64,000 nt of DNA from assembly GCA_963849105.1 (NCBI GenBank), contig CAWKGD010000006.1:62001-126000 (forward strand). Reading direction: 5' to 3'. Positions 28,445-39,033 of this stretch are shown here, piece by piece. How positions within the stretch are numbered: position 1 is the first letter of the stretch; each line of letters opens with the position of its first letter. This stretch comes from CAVRXQ01 sp963849105. GTDB taxonomy: Bacteria; Actinomycetota; Acidimicrobiia; Acidimicrobiales; Bog-793. The notes beneath the pieces are model-generated. The model saw nothing but the letters and a program-made list of their open reading frames with translations, was not told where the DNA came from and did not search any database. The position numbers were made by a program, and so were the translations under genes.

Positions 28445-28828
28445 TCAATGGACGAGCTGGCGCTCCGGTTCGATCTTCAGGATCACGCGCTCACTGCGGA
28501 TCTCGGACTCGTACGGCCCACCGGTGTACTTCTCGGAGAGGCGATCGATGTGCGCGCGTGCCTCTGGGCCGCGCACTTCTTCGACCACCCGTCCTCGCAC
28601 CTCCACGTAGTGATACGGGTTCGTCGCGTCGATCACCGTCACGACGACCCGTGGATCCGCGACGACGTTCTTGTACTTCCGCCGGTGAACCTCGGTGTTC
28701 AAAAAAACGTGGTCCTTCGACGCGTCGACCCACATCAGCTGGGTCATCGGCATGCCGTCTGTGAGCATCGTCGTGAACGCGGCGAAGTTCTTCCCGTTGG
28801 CGAGCTTCACCACCTCGTCTTCGAGCAC
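28445..28828 (-). CDS. PPOX-class (pyridoxamine-phosphate-oxidase-like) F420-dependent protein
   Basis: A 127-residue protein starting at GTG 28828, chosen because GACAGGAGG precedes it; the much longer open frame upstream is an artefact of the opposite-strand EamA gene. The split-barrel flavin fold is visible in NFAAFTTMLTDGMPMTQLMWVDASKDHVFLNTEVHRRKYKNV and YHYVEVRGRVVEE. This is the second PPOX protein in 500 bp, pointing to F420 or FMN redox chemistry in this organism. Confidence 0.8.
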   Translation of the reverse strand: MLEDEVVKLANGKNFAAFTTMLTDGMPMTQLMWVDASKDHVFLNTEVHRRKYKNVVADPRVVVTVIDATNPYHYVEVRGRVVEEVRGPEARAHIDRLSEKYTGGPYESEIRSERVILKIEPERQLVH

Positions 28829-28984
28829 GCGGCCTCCTGTCTCCTTGTCGTGCGATCGATCCGACCGCGCCACCACGGCGCATCCCGGTCGCGTCGTCGT
28901 CTTTTTGTTGTAGCGAGATTCGGGTGCCCTCGAGCCGCGCAACGCCGGATCGTCGTAAGGGGTTCTTTTCTCGGAACACCTACG

Positions 28985-30022
28985 ATGAAAGGTGCCCTCG
29001 TGGCAGTCGACCTCGTGAGAACGCCAAAAAACGCGCGGGCACGGGCGCAGATCTCGCCGACCGGCTGGCCGTGGCAGGCCCAGCTCCTCCTCCTCGGGGC
29101 GATCTGGGGAAGCAGCTTTTTGTTCATCAAGGTCGGCGACCGCTCCTTCGCCCCCTTCGACATCGCCGGCGGCCGCATCGCCCTCGCGGCCGTCACGCTC
29201 CTCGCCGTGCTCTTCGCGACCGGGGGTCACCTGCCGCGGGGCCGTGCCCGCTGGGCGCACCTGGCGGTGGCGGGATTCTTCATGAACGCGCTCCCCTTCA
29301 CCCTGATCGCCTGGGCCGAGGTGCGGATCTCGTCGATCGCGGCGGGCATCTTGAACGCGACGACACCGCTTTTCACCTTGATGACCGCTTTCGTGCTCGT
29401 GCCGAGCGAGCGCTTGACGAAGTCGCGCCTCGCCGGGCTCTTCCTCGGAATCGTGGGGGTCGTCGTCGTCCTCGGCGCCTGGCACGGGCTGCCGAACGGG
29501 AAGATCGCGGGATACCTCGCCAGTCTCGCCGGGGCGCTTTCCTACGGGATCGGGCTCCCCTACACCCGGCGCTTCGTCACGACCGACAAAGAAAGCGTCA
29601 CAGCGCTCGCCGCGGGCCAGCTCGTCTGCGCGACCGTCGAGATGGCGGCGTTCGCGCCCGTCTTTGTCCGCGTCCCCCACCACGTGAGCGGCGACAGCTG
29701 GGCGAGCGTCGCCGCCCTCGGTGTCCTGTGCACCGGTGTCGCCTATCTGCTCAGCTACGCGATCGTCCGCGCCGCGGGGGCGACGAGCACGTCACTCGTA
29801 ACGTTTTTGATTCCGATCTTCTCGACGATCTTCGGCGCGGCGATCCTTTCTGAAGCGCTCGCCTGGTACGAACCGGTCGGAGCGATCGTCGTACTGGCCG
29901 GCGTTGCCCTCGTGCAAGGGATCCGCATTCGGCCGAGGCGCGCCGGTCGCGCCGTGTCGGTGGTCATGAAAGATCAACCGGTACCGTCGCGAGCGATCCT
30001 CGAGGACCCGCCCAGCGGCTGA
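28985..30022 (+). CDS. EamA/DMT-superfamily exporter
   Basis: A 345-residue membrane protein from ATG 28985, with ten hydrophobic segments arranged as two EamA repeats. LLLGAIWGSSFLFIKVG opens repeat 1. LAGALSYGIGLPYTRRF opens repeat 2, ending SEALAWYEPVGAIVVLAGVALVQG. Family members export amino acids or other metabolites. It is divergent from the PPOX genes and convergent with the amino-acid ABC operon. No terminator hairpin is obvious at its end. Confidence 0.85.
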   Translation: MKGALVAVDLVRTPKNARARAQISPTGWPWQAQLLLLGAIWGSSFLFIKVGDRSFAPFDIAGGRIALAAVTLLAVLFATGGHLPRGRARWAHLAVAGFFMNALPFTLIAWAEVRISSIAAGILNATTPLFTLMTAFVLVPSERLTKSRLAGLFLGIVGVVVVLGAWHGLPNGKIAGYLASLAGALSYGIGLPYTRRFVTTDKESVTALAAGQLVCATVEMAAFAPVFVRVPHHVSGDSWASVAALGVLCTGVAYLLSYAIVRAAGATSTSLVTFLIPIFSTIFGAAILSEALAWYEPVGAIVVLAGVALVQGIRIRPRRAGRAVSVVMKDQPVPSRAILEDPPSG

Positions 30023-30036
30023 ACGTCGCGACGCGC

Positions 30037-30813
30037 CTACAGGACCTTCGCGAGAAAGGCGCGGGTGCGTTCGTGTTGCGGATTCGCCAATACCTCACGC
30101 GGTGAGCCGCTTTCCACGACCGCGCCGGAATCCATGAAGACGAGTGCGTCGCCGACTTCACGGGCGAACCCCATCTCGTGGGTGACGACCACCATCGTCA
30201 TCCCCTCCTCGGCGAGTCCCCGCATGACATCGAGCACATCGCCGACGAGTTCGGGATCGAGGGCGGACGTCGGCTCGTCGAACAGCATCAGCCTCGGTTG
30301 CATGCACAGCGCTCGGGCGATCGCGACGCGCTGCTGTTGCCCACCGGAGAGCTGGTTCGGATAGGCGAACATCTTGTCGCCGAGGCCAACCCGTTCGAGC
30401 AGCGTTCGGGCGCGTTGGGCAACCGCTGCCTTCGGCTCACCCTTCACCAATATGGGCGCGAGCGTCAGGTTCTCGAGCACGGTCATGTGCGGGAACAGGT
30501 TGAAGTGCTGGAAGACCATGCCGATCTTTGCCCGCTTTGCGCTGACCTCCCTTTCGCGCAGCTCGTAGAGCTTGCCGCCGTGCGGCCGGTACCCGACGAG
30601 CTCTCCGTCGACTGAGAGCCGGCCGCCGTCGATCTTCTCGAGGTGGTTGATGCAACGGAGGAACGTGCTCTTGCCCGAGCCCGACGGGCCGATGAGGCAC
30701 ATCACTTCCCCCTCATTCACTTCGAGGTCGATGCCCCGCAGCGCCTCGATGCGGCCGAAGTGCTTGCGCACACCTTCGGCTTTGACGACGACGCGTCGCG
30801 CCTCCAAGCTCAT
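30037..30813 (-). CDS. Polar amino-acid ABC transporter ATP-binding protein (GlnQ/HisP-like)
   Basis: A 258-residue ATPase; ATG 30813 overlaps the permease stop by 4 bp (ATGA). VMCLIGPSGSGKSTFLRCINHLEKID is the Walker A region typical of GlnQ. GMVFQHFNLFPHMTVLENLTLAP is the Q-loop, LSGGQQQRVAIARALCMQP the signature, LMLFDEPTSALDPE Walker B, and VVVTHEMGFAREVGD the H-loop. It powers the importer encoded together with the next two genes. Confidence 0.92.
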   Translation of the reverse strand: MSLEARRVVVKAEGVRKHFGRIEALRGIDLEVNEGEVMCLIGPSGSGKSTFLRCINHLEKIDGGRLSVDGELVGYRPHGGKLYELREREVSAKRAKIGMVFQHFNLFPHMTVLENLTLAPILVKGEPKAAVAQRARTLLERVGLGDKMFAYPNQLSGGQQQRVAIARALCMQPRLMLFDEPTSALDPELVGDVLDVMRGLAEEGMTMVVVTHEMGFAREVGDALVFMDSGAVVESGSPREVLANPQHERTRAFLAKVL

Positions 30814-31814
30814 CGGTGGAGGGACTCGAGCATGGGCTCGCTCTCGATCACCCTCGCGCGCTGGCGTATCCCGTACCGCGCGATCGCCAACAACTTCTGC
30901 CTGGGAGTCGGTGGCAGCTCGCGCAGTGAACCCTTCGCGTAGTGCCGTTCTACGTAGAACTGTCCCATCGTGAGCACGGTCGTCACGATCAGGTACCACA
31001 GGCTCGCCACGATCAAAAGCTCGGGAATGTCGTAGTTGCTCGAATAGATGAGCTCGGCCCTGCCGGTGAGCTCGTAGACGGTGATGACGCTCGCGAGCGA
31101 CGACGTCTTCAGCATCGAGATCGTCTCGTTGCCCGTCACGGGGACGATGACCCGCATCGCCTGGGGAAGGACGATCTTGCGCAGGACCTGCGGTCGCCTC
31201 ATCCCGAGGGACTGCGCGGCTTCGGTCTGTCCCTCATCGATGGAGATGATCCCGGCGCGGACGATCTCCGACATGTAGGCGCCCTCGTTCAAGCCGAGGC
31301 CGACGACTGCGGCCGTGAACGCCGTGATCGAGTTGGCACTGACGTGTACGAACGCCGGGCCGAAGGGAATCCCGAAGGTGAGCTGCGGGTAGAGGTAGGC
31401 AAAGGTGTACCAAAACAACAGCTGCACGAGCACCGGCGTGCCCCGGAAGAACCAGATGTAGGCCCAGCTCGTACCCGAAAGGATCGGGTTCGGAGAGAGT
31501 CGCATCGTCGCGCCGATGACGCCAAGGATCATGCCGATCGCCATCGCGAGCACGGTGAGCTCGAGGGTGACGACGACGCCTTCGATGATGTATCGCGACG
31601 AGAAGTAGCGCCAGATGATCGACCAGCGAAAGCGTCTCTCGTGGACACCACCGCGATAGGTGTACGAGAACGCCAGTGAGTGGATGAGCATCGCGGCCAG
31701 CACCGCGATGATGACCGACGCCACCCAGCGGCCCGGGTGCCGGACGGGGACGGCGGTGATCGAACCACCGGCCGGGCGCCGATCATCGGCGCCCGCCGGT
31801 GCTCCCCCCATCAT
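30810..31814 (-). CDS. Polar amino-acid ABC transporter permease
   Basis: A 334-residue membrane protein of the HisM/GlnP type. One helix lies near residue 40, then a core with GVVVTLELTVLAMAIGMILGVIGA and the EAA loop GLNEGAYMSEIVRAGIISIDEGQTEAAQSLGM. A polar C-terminal tail of about 30 residues follows. A single permease probably homodimerises. It overlaps the ATPase gene and follows the binding-protein gene. Confidence 0.9.
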   Translation of the reverse strand: MMGGAPAGADDRRPAGGSITAVPVRHPGRWVASVIIAVLAAMLIHSLAFSYTYRGGVHERRFRWSIIWRYFSSRYIIEGVVVTLELTVLAMAIGMILGVIGATMRLSPNPILSGTSWAYIWFFRGTPVLVQLLFWYTFAYLYPQLTFGIPFGPAFVHVSANSITAFTAAVVGLGLNEGAYMSEIVRAGIISIDEGQTEAAQSLGMRRPQVLRKIVLPQAMRVIVPVTGNETISMLKTSSLASVITVYELTGRAELIYSSNYDIPELLIVASLWYLIVTTVLTMGQFYVERHYAKGSLRELPPTPRQKLLAIARYGIRQRARVIESEPMLESLHR

Positions 31815-31869
31815 TCGCGCGGCCTTTGTCCAGCGCCCGCCGATTCAGGCCCGCGCGAAGCCGTTGCCG

Positions 31870-32739
31870 CTAACTCGTCGCGCCGTTGACGACCGCCTTT
31901 TTGATCGCTCCTGGCGCGATGCCCCATTTGTCGAGGACCTTTAAGTAGATGCCGTCGCTAATCAGCGCGTTCACCGCGCCGAGAACGGGCTGGACGAGCC
32001 CGAGGTTTTTCGGAAGCGCAATCCCGTACGGTGCGACCTCGATCGCCTGGCCCGAGAGCTTGAAGACGCCGTTCGACTGGGCGACGATGTACGCCGCGAC
32101 CTGCGAGTCGGCGAAGCCGATCTGGGCGCGGCCGCTCGAGACGGCGACGTTCGCCTCGCTCTGGGTGCTGAACGGGTCGACGGTCACCTTGCACTTCTTC
32201 GCCTGGCTCATCGCGTCCGACTGCTCGGTCGTGCCGCTTTCGACGGCCACGGTGTGACCGCACAGTCCAGGCAGGCCGTTCACGGCGATCTTGGAGTTGT
32301 GCAGGACGTAGAAGGCCTCACCGGCGCTGAAGTAGTCGACGAAGGTCACCTGCTTTTCTCGCGCCTTCGTATCGGTGAACGACGACATGCCGATGTCGTA
32401 CTTGCCAGAAAGGATCCCGGGGATGATCAGGTCGAAGGTGGCGTTGACGATCTTGATCTTCAGGCCGAGCACCTGCGCGATCGCGTTCGCGAGATCGACG
32501 TCCATGCCCACGATCTTGCCGTTCTCGACGTACTCGTCCGGGGCGTACGTCGCATCGGCGGCGACCACGAGCGTCTTCGAACGCAGCCCCGCCGGAACCT
32601 CGGCAGCGAGCTTCGCGTTCTTCGGTGCCACAGGGATCTGGCTCGCACCCGCCGGTGCGACGAACAGAGCACCGACGCACGCGGCGGCGACGAACGCCGA
32701 GCCCAATGCGACGAGTGGACGGCGTGTAGGGAACCGCAC
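31870..32739 (-). CDS. Amino-acid ABC transporter substrate-binding protein (SBP family 3)
   Basis: A 289-residue exported protein. GTG 32739 is preferred over ATG 32751 because GGAGG lies 5 nt before the GTG, within the ATG-proximal codons. The signal peptide is RFPTRRPLVALGSAFVAAACVGALFVAPAGA. The mature part shows LVVAADATYAPDEYVENGKIVGMDVDLANAIAQVLG, the SBP_bac_3 opening, and later GKYDIGMSSFTDTKAREK. First gene of the importer operon. Confidence 0.9.
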   Translation of the reverse strand: MRFPTRRPLVALGSAFVAAACVGALFVAPAGASQIPVAPKNAKLAAEVPAGLRSKTLVVAADATYAPDEYVENGKIVGMDVDLANAIAQVLGLKIKIVNATFDLIIPGILSGKYDIGMSSFTDTKAREKQVTFVDYFSAGEAFYVLHNSKIAVNGLPGLCGHTVAVESGTTEQSDAMSQAKKCKVTVDPFSTQSEANVAVSSGRAQIGFADSQVAAYIVAQSNGVFKLSGQAIEVAPYGIALPKNLGLVQPVLGAVNALISDGIYLKVLDKWGIAPGAIKKAVVNGATS

Positions 32740-32822
32740 GTTTACCTCCATGAAATCGAAACCGGATATTCATAGCACGGCAACGTTTCAAAGGATCAGC
32801 CCGGTGGGAGCTGGCGCCGAAT

Positions 32823-33752
32823 TCAGGCACGATCGCTCGGCTGCTGTTCCGCTCGCTTCGTCAGCCACCGTTGCAGGCCCGCCGCGTTCGAGTGGATCCC
32901 GTTCAAGGTCTCGAGCCGCACACGCTGGGCCGCCTCGACTCCCGATAGGTCCTCGGCGAAACGCCTCGTCAACGCATCGGCGATGTCCTCGCCGGCGACA
33001 AAGGCGCGCTCCGCCTCTTCGGCCCAGTGGGTGAGGGTCTCGGCGGCCTCGTCAAGGAGTACCTCGGGATCGGTCGGGACAATCCCGTAGTGCGCGAGGG
33101 CGATGCGCGTCGGCGAGGCCGCCGCGAAACGTCGGAGCGAGTTCAGCGCCTGCTCGAGGTCGAAGTCCGGTGGCGGCGTCGCCGGACGGAGCGCGCCGCC
33201 GCCCGGCAGCTTCACCCCGACCGCGTCGCCCGCGAACAAAATCCCGCTCTGTGAGTCGACGAAGCCGAGGTGATGCTTCGCGTGGCCGGGAGAGTCGATC
33301 GCCGTGAGCGTCCGACCGTCACCGAGATCGACTGTGTCTCCGTCGTAGAGGACGTGGACCCGGTCCTCTGGGGTCGGCGCCAATCGTCCGTAGAGGCTGT
33401 CGATCAGGCCGCCGTAAACCTGGGCGGCCGACGCGATCAGCCGTTCCGGGTCGACGAGGTGTCGCGCACCGCGCTCGTGGACGTAGACCACCGCTGACGG
33501 AAACGCGGCCGCGACGTCTCCGACGCCGCCGGCGTGATCGAGGTGGATGTGCGTGACCAACACCGCGGCGAGGTCGTTCGGGCCGATATCGAGCCCGGCG
33601 AGGGCTTCGAGGATCACCGGGACGGAGCTTTGGCTGCCGGTTTCGACGAGGACCGGGTTAGGCCCGGGAAGGAGAAAGCCGGCGGTCGTCTGCTGCCAAC
33701 CGCCAAGCAACGTGTCGATTTCGAGGACGCCGGCGGCAACGTTTTCGGGCAC
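32823..33752 (-). CDS. Metallo-beta-lactamase-fold hydrolase
   Basis: A 309-residue protein with the MBL core: LVTHIHLDHAGGVGDVAAAFPSA (HxHxDH zinc motif), then TAIDSPGHAKHHLGFVDSQSGILFAGDAVG. These resemble SoxH- or glyoxalase II-like hydrolases acting on thioesters or lactones. An alpha-helical C-terminal region of about 80 residues follows. It begins at GTG 33752, 52 bp downstream of the ferritin-like gene on the same strand. Confidence 0.88.
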   Translation of the reverse strand: MPENVAAGVLEIDTLLGGWQQTTAGFLLPGPNPVLVETGSQSSVPVILEALAGLDIGPNDLAAVLVTHIHLDHAGGVGDVAAAFPSAVVYVHERGARHLVDPERLIASAAQVYGGLIDSLYGRLAPTPEDRVHVLYDGDTVDLGDGRTLTAIDSPGHAKHHLGFVDSQSGILFAGDAVGVKLPGGGALRPATPPPDFDLEQALNSLRRFAAASPTRIALAHYGIVPTDPEVLLDEAAETLTHWAEEAERAFVAGEDIADALTRRFAEDLSGVEAAQRVRLETLNGIHSNAAGLQRWLTKRAEQQPSDRA

Positions 33753-33804
33753 GAGGGAGATTTTTGCCGGACGCGAGGGCGATTACGAACCGGCGCGCTT
33801 TACG

Positions 33805-34318
33805 TCACTCGTCATCCGCGACCTTCGGGACGGCGCCTTTTGAATGCTCGAGGATGAACTCGAGGATCGTCTGGTGCTTTTTCGTGTCGGCGATCAAGGT
33901 GTCGACGAGCATCGCCCACACTTCGCCGTTGTCGATCCCCGACAACATGCGCGAGAACGCGCATCTCCTCTTCGTCGCGCTGCTCTATTTCGAGCATCGT
34001 GCGCGTCTCCTCACCGAGGTCGAACGGCAGCGGCAGGGCACTGAAATCTGGGACGGCGGGCTCGAAGATCTCGCCATGAAAGTCGCGCCGGATCGCGTTC
34101 ACGATTTGCGCCATGCGGGCATGGTGACGTTCCTCTTCCTCAGCGATCATCGTCAACAGGTAGCGCACGTCGTCACGGGTCGTCGCCCGGGCGAGGTTGC
34201 GATACCGCTCGAGCACCGCCTTCTCGGAAAGGACGTGCCGACTCATCTGCGCGATCACCTCGTCGACGACTGTGCTCGCGACTGCTGAGTTCTGTTCCCT
34301 TCCGAAGCGATTCGTCAT
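33805..34318 (-). pseudogene. Ferritin-like / rubrerythrin-type four-helix protein, frameshifted
   Basis: From 34318 the frame reads QMSRHVLSEKAVLERYRNLARATTRDDVRYLLTMIAEEEERHHARM, two helices with an ExxxxH-type metal pattern, and QRDEEEM. It then becomes arginine-rich. Skipping one base near 33961 restores AFSRMLSGIDNGEVWAMLVDTLIADTKKHQTILEFILEH to a TGA at 33805, about 170 residues in total. The last helix again has the DTxxHxxIL metal pattern. This is the same kind of single extra base as in three other genes here. Confidence 0.75.
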
Positions 34319-34397
34319 CGCGCAACACCTTCGTGTTCAAGAACGTCGGTTCCGAGGCGTTGTCGCGAGGCGGCCCAGCTCGGCCGACCAGGACGCC

Positions 34398-34751
34398 TCA
34401 ACGCCCGCGCGCGCGATCAAGGAGGCGACGGTCGCGTTTTGTCGGCCGGCCGCTCGCGCGCTCCCGTACCGCCTGGGGCAGCTCGCGGCGCGTCGGCGGA
34501 GGCGGAGGCGTGAGATCCCGGTAGGCGAGCACCGCGAGGCTGGCAGATACCCGCGCCGGGATCGGGTCGACAACCTCGACAATGCGCGAGCGCCCTGGTG
34601 CTCGTACCTCGATGCGGTCCCCGCTTCGAACCTCGGTCGCCGGCTTCGCCCGCGCCCCGTTCACCCGCACGTGGCCCGATCGGCAGGTCTCGGTCGATTC
34701 GGTCCGGGAAGGAAACAGCCGAATCGCCCACAGGTACCGGTCGACGCGCAC
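34398..34751 (-). CDS. S4-domain RNA-binding protein (Hsp15-like)
   Basis: A 117-residue basic protein from GTG 34751 (a GTG at 34760 is an alternative). The S4 domain reads VRVDRYLWAIRLFPSRTESTETCRSGHVRVNGARAKPATEVRSGDRIEVR, matching the Hsp15/YrfI-like ribosome-recycling and RNA-binding family. The C-terminal third is arginine-rich. It is divergent from the nitrilase gene. Confidence 0.85.
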   Translation of the reverse strand: MRVDRYLWAIRLFPSRTESTETCRSGHVRVNGARAKPATEVRSGDRIEVRAPGRSRIVEVVDPIPARVSASLAVLAYRDLTPPPPPTRRELPQAVRERASGRPTKRDRRLLDRARGR

Positions 34752-34858
34752 CCCGTTCACGGGATCATCGTCGCACGGACAGGATGCGCGGATCCGGCGA
34801 GGTGCCGACAAGCTGGCTTTCGTACGCTTTGCGAAAGACGAGGCGAGGAGGCGAGCCG

Positions 34859-35614
<756 letters not shown>

Positions 35615-35645
35615 GCACACAGCAAGGGCGAGGAGCTGGCGCGAG

Positions 35646-36512
35646 TTGAAACCGAACATCGAACGCGCAACGGCCTGGCAGATCGACAGGGACTGGGATG
35701 AGTTCGCGTCGGTCGCGCGCAGTTTCTTGGAGTCCAATCCCGAGCGGAACACGCTTGCGATCACCGTCCTCGAAGCCGTCCTCTCGGGGCGCTTCCGCGA
35801 CCCCCCGCCGATGTTCGGTTGGCAAATCAGCGGGTCGTCGGTCGACGGCGCCTTCCTCATCACACCGCCGCACGAGCTGATCGTCACGGCGAGCCCCGAC
35901 GGCGCCTCGCAGCTCGGTCGCCAGCTCCGCCTCGACGGCTCCGCCGTCCCCGGCATCAGCGCCGAACCGGACGTCGCTCGGGCGTTCTGCGCGAGATACC
36001 TCGACGACTCCGACGCGTCGATCGAGCTCGGAACGCACATGCTGCTCTACCGCCTCGAAGAACTCGTCGAACCCCCGATCGCCGCCGAAGGATCCGTTCG
36101 CCTCGCCCAGGATGGGGACTTCGAAGTGTGCCTCGACTTCTTCAACGAGATGCGGTCCGAAGTCGGCGGGATCCTCGGTGATCAGAGCGACCTCGTTCGG
36201 CGACGGATCTCCGGAGGGCTCGTCTCACTGTGGGAGGTGGGCGGCGCGGTCGTTTCGCTCGCAAGCCGGACGCCCGACGCGGCCGGCGTGGCGAGAATCG
36301 GGCCCGTCTACACCCCGGCGCGATCACGCCGCCGTGGATACGCGTCGGCGGTGACCTACGCGTGCACGCGAGATGCGCTGGCGAGCGGCGCATCGGGAGT
36401 CGTTCTGTTCACCGACTTCGCCAATCCGACTTCGAATGCCATCTACCAGTCGATCGGCTTCAAAGCGATCGGAGAACACGTAATCCTCCGTTTCAGCGAT
36501 CAAGGAGACTGA
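35646..36512 (+). CDS. GNAT-family acetyltransferase (FR47-like)
   Basis: A 288-residue protein starting at TTG 35646 with GGCGAGGAG upstream. The C-terminal FR47-like acetyltransferase region reads ARIGPVYTPARSRRRGYASAVTYACTRDALASGASGVVLFTDFANPTSNAIYQSIGFKAIGE, which has the acetyl-CoA loop (RRRGYAS) and the terminal NxxYxxxGF helix. The N-terminal half is an accessory GNAT-like domain. Probably in an operon with the nitrilase. Confidence 0.8.
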   Translation: MKPNIERATAWQIDRDWDEFASVARSFLESNPERNTLAITVLEAVLSGRFRDPPPMFGWQISGSSVDGAFLITPPHELIVTASPDGASQLGRQLRLDGSAVPGISAEPDVARAFCARYLDDSDASIELGTHMLLYRLEELVEPPIAAEGSVRLAQDGDFEVCLDFFNEMRSEVGGILGDQSDLVRRRISGGLVSLWEVGGAVVSLASRTPDAAGVARIGPVYTPARSRRRGYASAVTYACTRDALASGASGVVLFTDFANPTSNAIYQSIGFKAIGEHVILRFSDQGD

Positions 36513-36540
36513 GCGTCCCTCGGCCCCCGAGTCCGGAGCC

Positions 36541-39033
36541 TTACGGGTCGGGATAGTCGATCATCTGGTGGACGAGTCCGACCCAGTCCGGGATCACCTG
36601 GCCCTCGTGCAACAGCCGGGCCGTCGTACCGGTCATCCCCGCCCGGCGACGACGCTTGATGTCCTTCGCGCGATCCCGCAGAAACTTCTCTGCTGTCTTG
36701 TAACCATGTTCGCGAAGCACGCGCTTGCGTCCATTCGCCGCGCGCCGGGACGCCTCACCCCGGGACTCGAAGACGCGCCGCATCTCTTCCGCCGCCGCCT
36801 CCAGGTCAGGTTCTCCCCAGATGCTGTCGGGCGGGTACGGCGGGGAGCCGCGCCCGACGCGCGACCTCCCCGCGGGAACGAGGAACGCGCACTCGTCGTC
36901 CATGAAGTCCAGGTTGCCCGAGTAGGCGGTGGCGATCACCGGGACGCCGAGCGCCATCGACTCGGCGAGTGTGAGCCCGAAACCCTCGGCCCGGTGCAAT
37001 GACACGTAGCAGTCCGCGCGGGCGAGCATCGCCGCGCACTCCGCCTGGGTGTAATAGGCATCGACGAAGACGATGTCGCTTCGATCACCGATCGCCTCAC
37101 GCAGTCCCGCCACCTCGACCGGACGTTCGTCGGCGTTGATCGACTTCAACACGAGCGTCGGCCCTTCAGCCGCGCCGAAGGCGCGGCTGAAGGCCTCGAC
37201 GAGGCCGATCGGGTTCTTGCGCGAGATGGTGCTCAGAAAGTCGAACATGAAGAAAAAGACGAATCCCTCCGGCATGCCGAGTCGCCGCGTATCGATCGAC
37301 GGATCAACCTTCGGCGCTTCGACGGGATACCCGAAGACGAGCAGGGGGACGTCGGTGATCGTCCGGATCGCGTCCGCGCAGAAGGCGCTCGGCACCCAGA
37401 GCTCGTCGAAAAAGCGCGCCGCTCCACCCATCTGCTCGGGCGGGTTCTCCGTCTCCCACGCCCAGCTCCCCACCGTGTAGCGCCCGTCGAAGAAGCCCGG
37501 GCCCACGAAACGCGCGAAGTAGACGAACTGGTCAGAGTTCACACAGACGACATTCGCGGCGAGGTTCGTCGCGACGGCGTCGTCGCTGACCGAGACGTCG
37601 TGCTGGCGGCTCTTCGTCAGCGAAAAGGAGAACCCGCTGCTCGTGATCCGCGCTCTTCGCATCGCGGCCAGGATGCGCCGCGCCGCGTCGCCGATCCCGA
37701 GCTCGGCGCGGAGATACCCCGCGACGAGGAAACCGTCGCGCAACGCATCGGGCGGTGCCCACAACGGCAGATCGAATTGCGGCCATGCGTCGCGCTCGAA
37801 CGCCTCCTCGATGACCTCGGACGGGATCCGGTACTCGTTGTGCGCCTGACGCTCCGCCCACTGTCGGAATGCCGGCGCGTCCGCCAGGGAGAGCTCGGGG
37901 AACTCGGCGCGCAAATCCTCCCGTGCTTGGTAGATCCCGAAGTACAGGCGCGCCGTGCTCGGCGCGCGGTCGTTCGCCGGCTCTGGAGATGAGAGCCAGC
38001 GATAGAACGCGGGGAGGGTCTGGGCATTGAACGGATCAGGGGGAGGTTCGTACTTCAATCCCTCGACGTCCCCGACGATCGCGTCGCGCACCGCCTGGCG
38101 GATCCGTCGGTTCATCGCAAAGCCGTCCGGCAAGGTCGCCCATCGATATTGGGTGGTCGTGTTCTCCTCGAGCCCCGCTTCGATCAACGCCGCGGCGTAC
38201 CAACGACTCAATGATCTCGTCGCCTCGTCGTTCGCGAGGAGCGGCCCGTCGGCGCCGCTTGATTCGGGCGCGAGTGCCCACGGACGCGCAGGATCGAATC
38301 CCGCGAAGTGGAAGACGACGAGCGGGTCTTCATCGACGACGTACCGCCCGCCGCGCAGCGCCAGCCTGCGCGCGCCCAAGTGCCAATGACCCGCGGCCAC
38401 ACCGGGTCGCTCGATGACACCGAGATCCACCTCCCCGATCCCGAGCGCGTCCCAATCAGCATCGAGGCCGTCGCCGACGATGACTTGTGGGTGCGCGCCG
38501 ACGCGGGTGCGTTCGTGCACCGCGCTGAGCCACTCACGCCCCTCGCCATTCGCGCCGAGGAATCCCGGAACCCACACGCGCAGGGCGCCCGGAGACTCGG
38601 CATGCCGCCTGGCGCTCGCAGCCGGTGCAGACGCAGCCGCGAGCGGTACACGCAGGACCGCGTGCTCCTCGAAAAGCTCTCCGACGACGTCGAGGGGACC
38701 AAGCACGACCGAATCGGGGCTGAGATAGAGCACCTTCTCGTTGCTGGCCGAATCGAGCAGGGTGAGCATCAACTTCGGCCGCAACCAGAGCGCGAGCTCA
38801 TCCGCGGACAGGTGAGCCGCCTCGACGTGGAATTCCTCTTCGGTGATCCCGATGTCGATCGCGCGGACACGATCGAACTCGCCGGGATCGAGTTGCCCAA
38901 TGTCGAAGGGGTCGTCGAGGAGCAGCACCTGGAGGCGCTCGTGTGGCGCTTGTTCGCGCAGCGTGCGCGCGAGGACCCGCACGTTCGCGAGCTGCCGCCT
39001 GGTGGCGATGGTGCAGAGGCACAGATTCGCCAT
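36541..39033 (-). CDS. Large two-part glycosyltransferase with C-terminal GT4 domain
   Basis: An 830-residue cytoplasmic protein. The N-terminal 250 residues (LCLCTIATRRQLANVRVLARTLREQ, later EKVLYLSPDSVVLGPLD) resemble a nucleotide-sugar transferase fold with a DxD-like position. A linker of about 200 residues follows. The C-terminal half is a GT4-type domain: FLVAGYLRAELGIGDAARRILAAM, LVLKSINADERP and the donor motif HRAEGFGLTLAESMALGVPVIATAYSGNLDFM. It probably builds a surface polysaccharide or glycolipid. No export genes are adjacent. Confidence 0.82.
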   Translation of the reverse strand: MANLCLCTIATRRQLANVRVLARTLREQAPHERLQVLLLDDPFDIGQLDPGEFDRVRAIDIGITEEEFHVEAAHLSADELALWLRPKLMLTLLDSASNEKVLYLSPDSVVLGPLDVVGELFEEHAVLRVPLAAASAPAASARRHAESPGALRVWVPGFLGANGEGREWLSAVHERTRVGAHPQVIVGDGLDADWDALGIGEVDLGVIERPGVAAGHWHLGARRLALRGGRYVVDEDPLVVFHFAGFDPARPWALAPESSGADGPLLANDEATRSLSRWYAAALIEAGLEENTTTQYRWATLPDGFAMNRRIRQAVRDAIVGDVEGLKYEPPPDPFNAQTLPAFYRWLSSPEPANDRAPSTARLYFGIYQAREDLRAEFPELSLADAPAFRQWAERQAHNEYRIPSEVIEEAFERDAWPQFDLPLWAPPDALRDGFLVAGYLRAELGIGDAARRILAAMRRARITSSGFSFSLTKSRQHDVSVSDDAVATNLAANVVCVNSDQFVYFARFVGPGFFDGRYTVGSWAWETENPPEQMGGAARFFDELWVPSAFCADAIRTITDVPLLVFGYPVEAPKVDPSIDTRRLGMPEGFVFFFMFDFLSTISRKNPIGLVEAFSRAFGAAEGPTLVLKSINADERPVEVAGLREAIGDRSDIVFVDAYYTQAECAAMLARADCYVSLHRAEGFGLTLAESMALGVPVIATAYSGNLDFMDDECAFLVPAGRSRVGRGSPPYPPDSIWGEPDLEAAAEEMRRVFESRGEASRRAANGRKRVLREHGYKTAEKFLRDRAKDIKRRRRAGMTGTTARLLHEGQVIPDWVGLVHQMIDYPDP

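Noticed and set aside
28829..29683. Long N-terminal extension of the PPOX protein ending at 28445
   Set aside because: The extension is a charged shadow of the opposite-strand EamA gene; GTG 28828 with GGAGG gives the normal domain.
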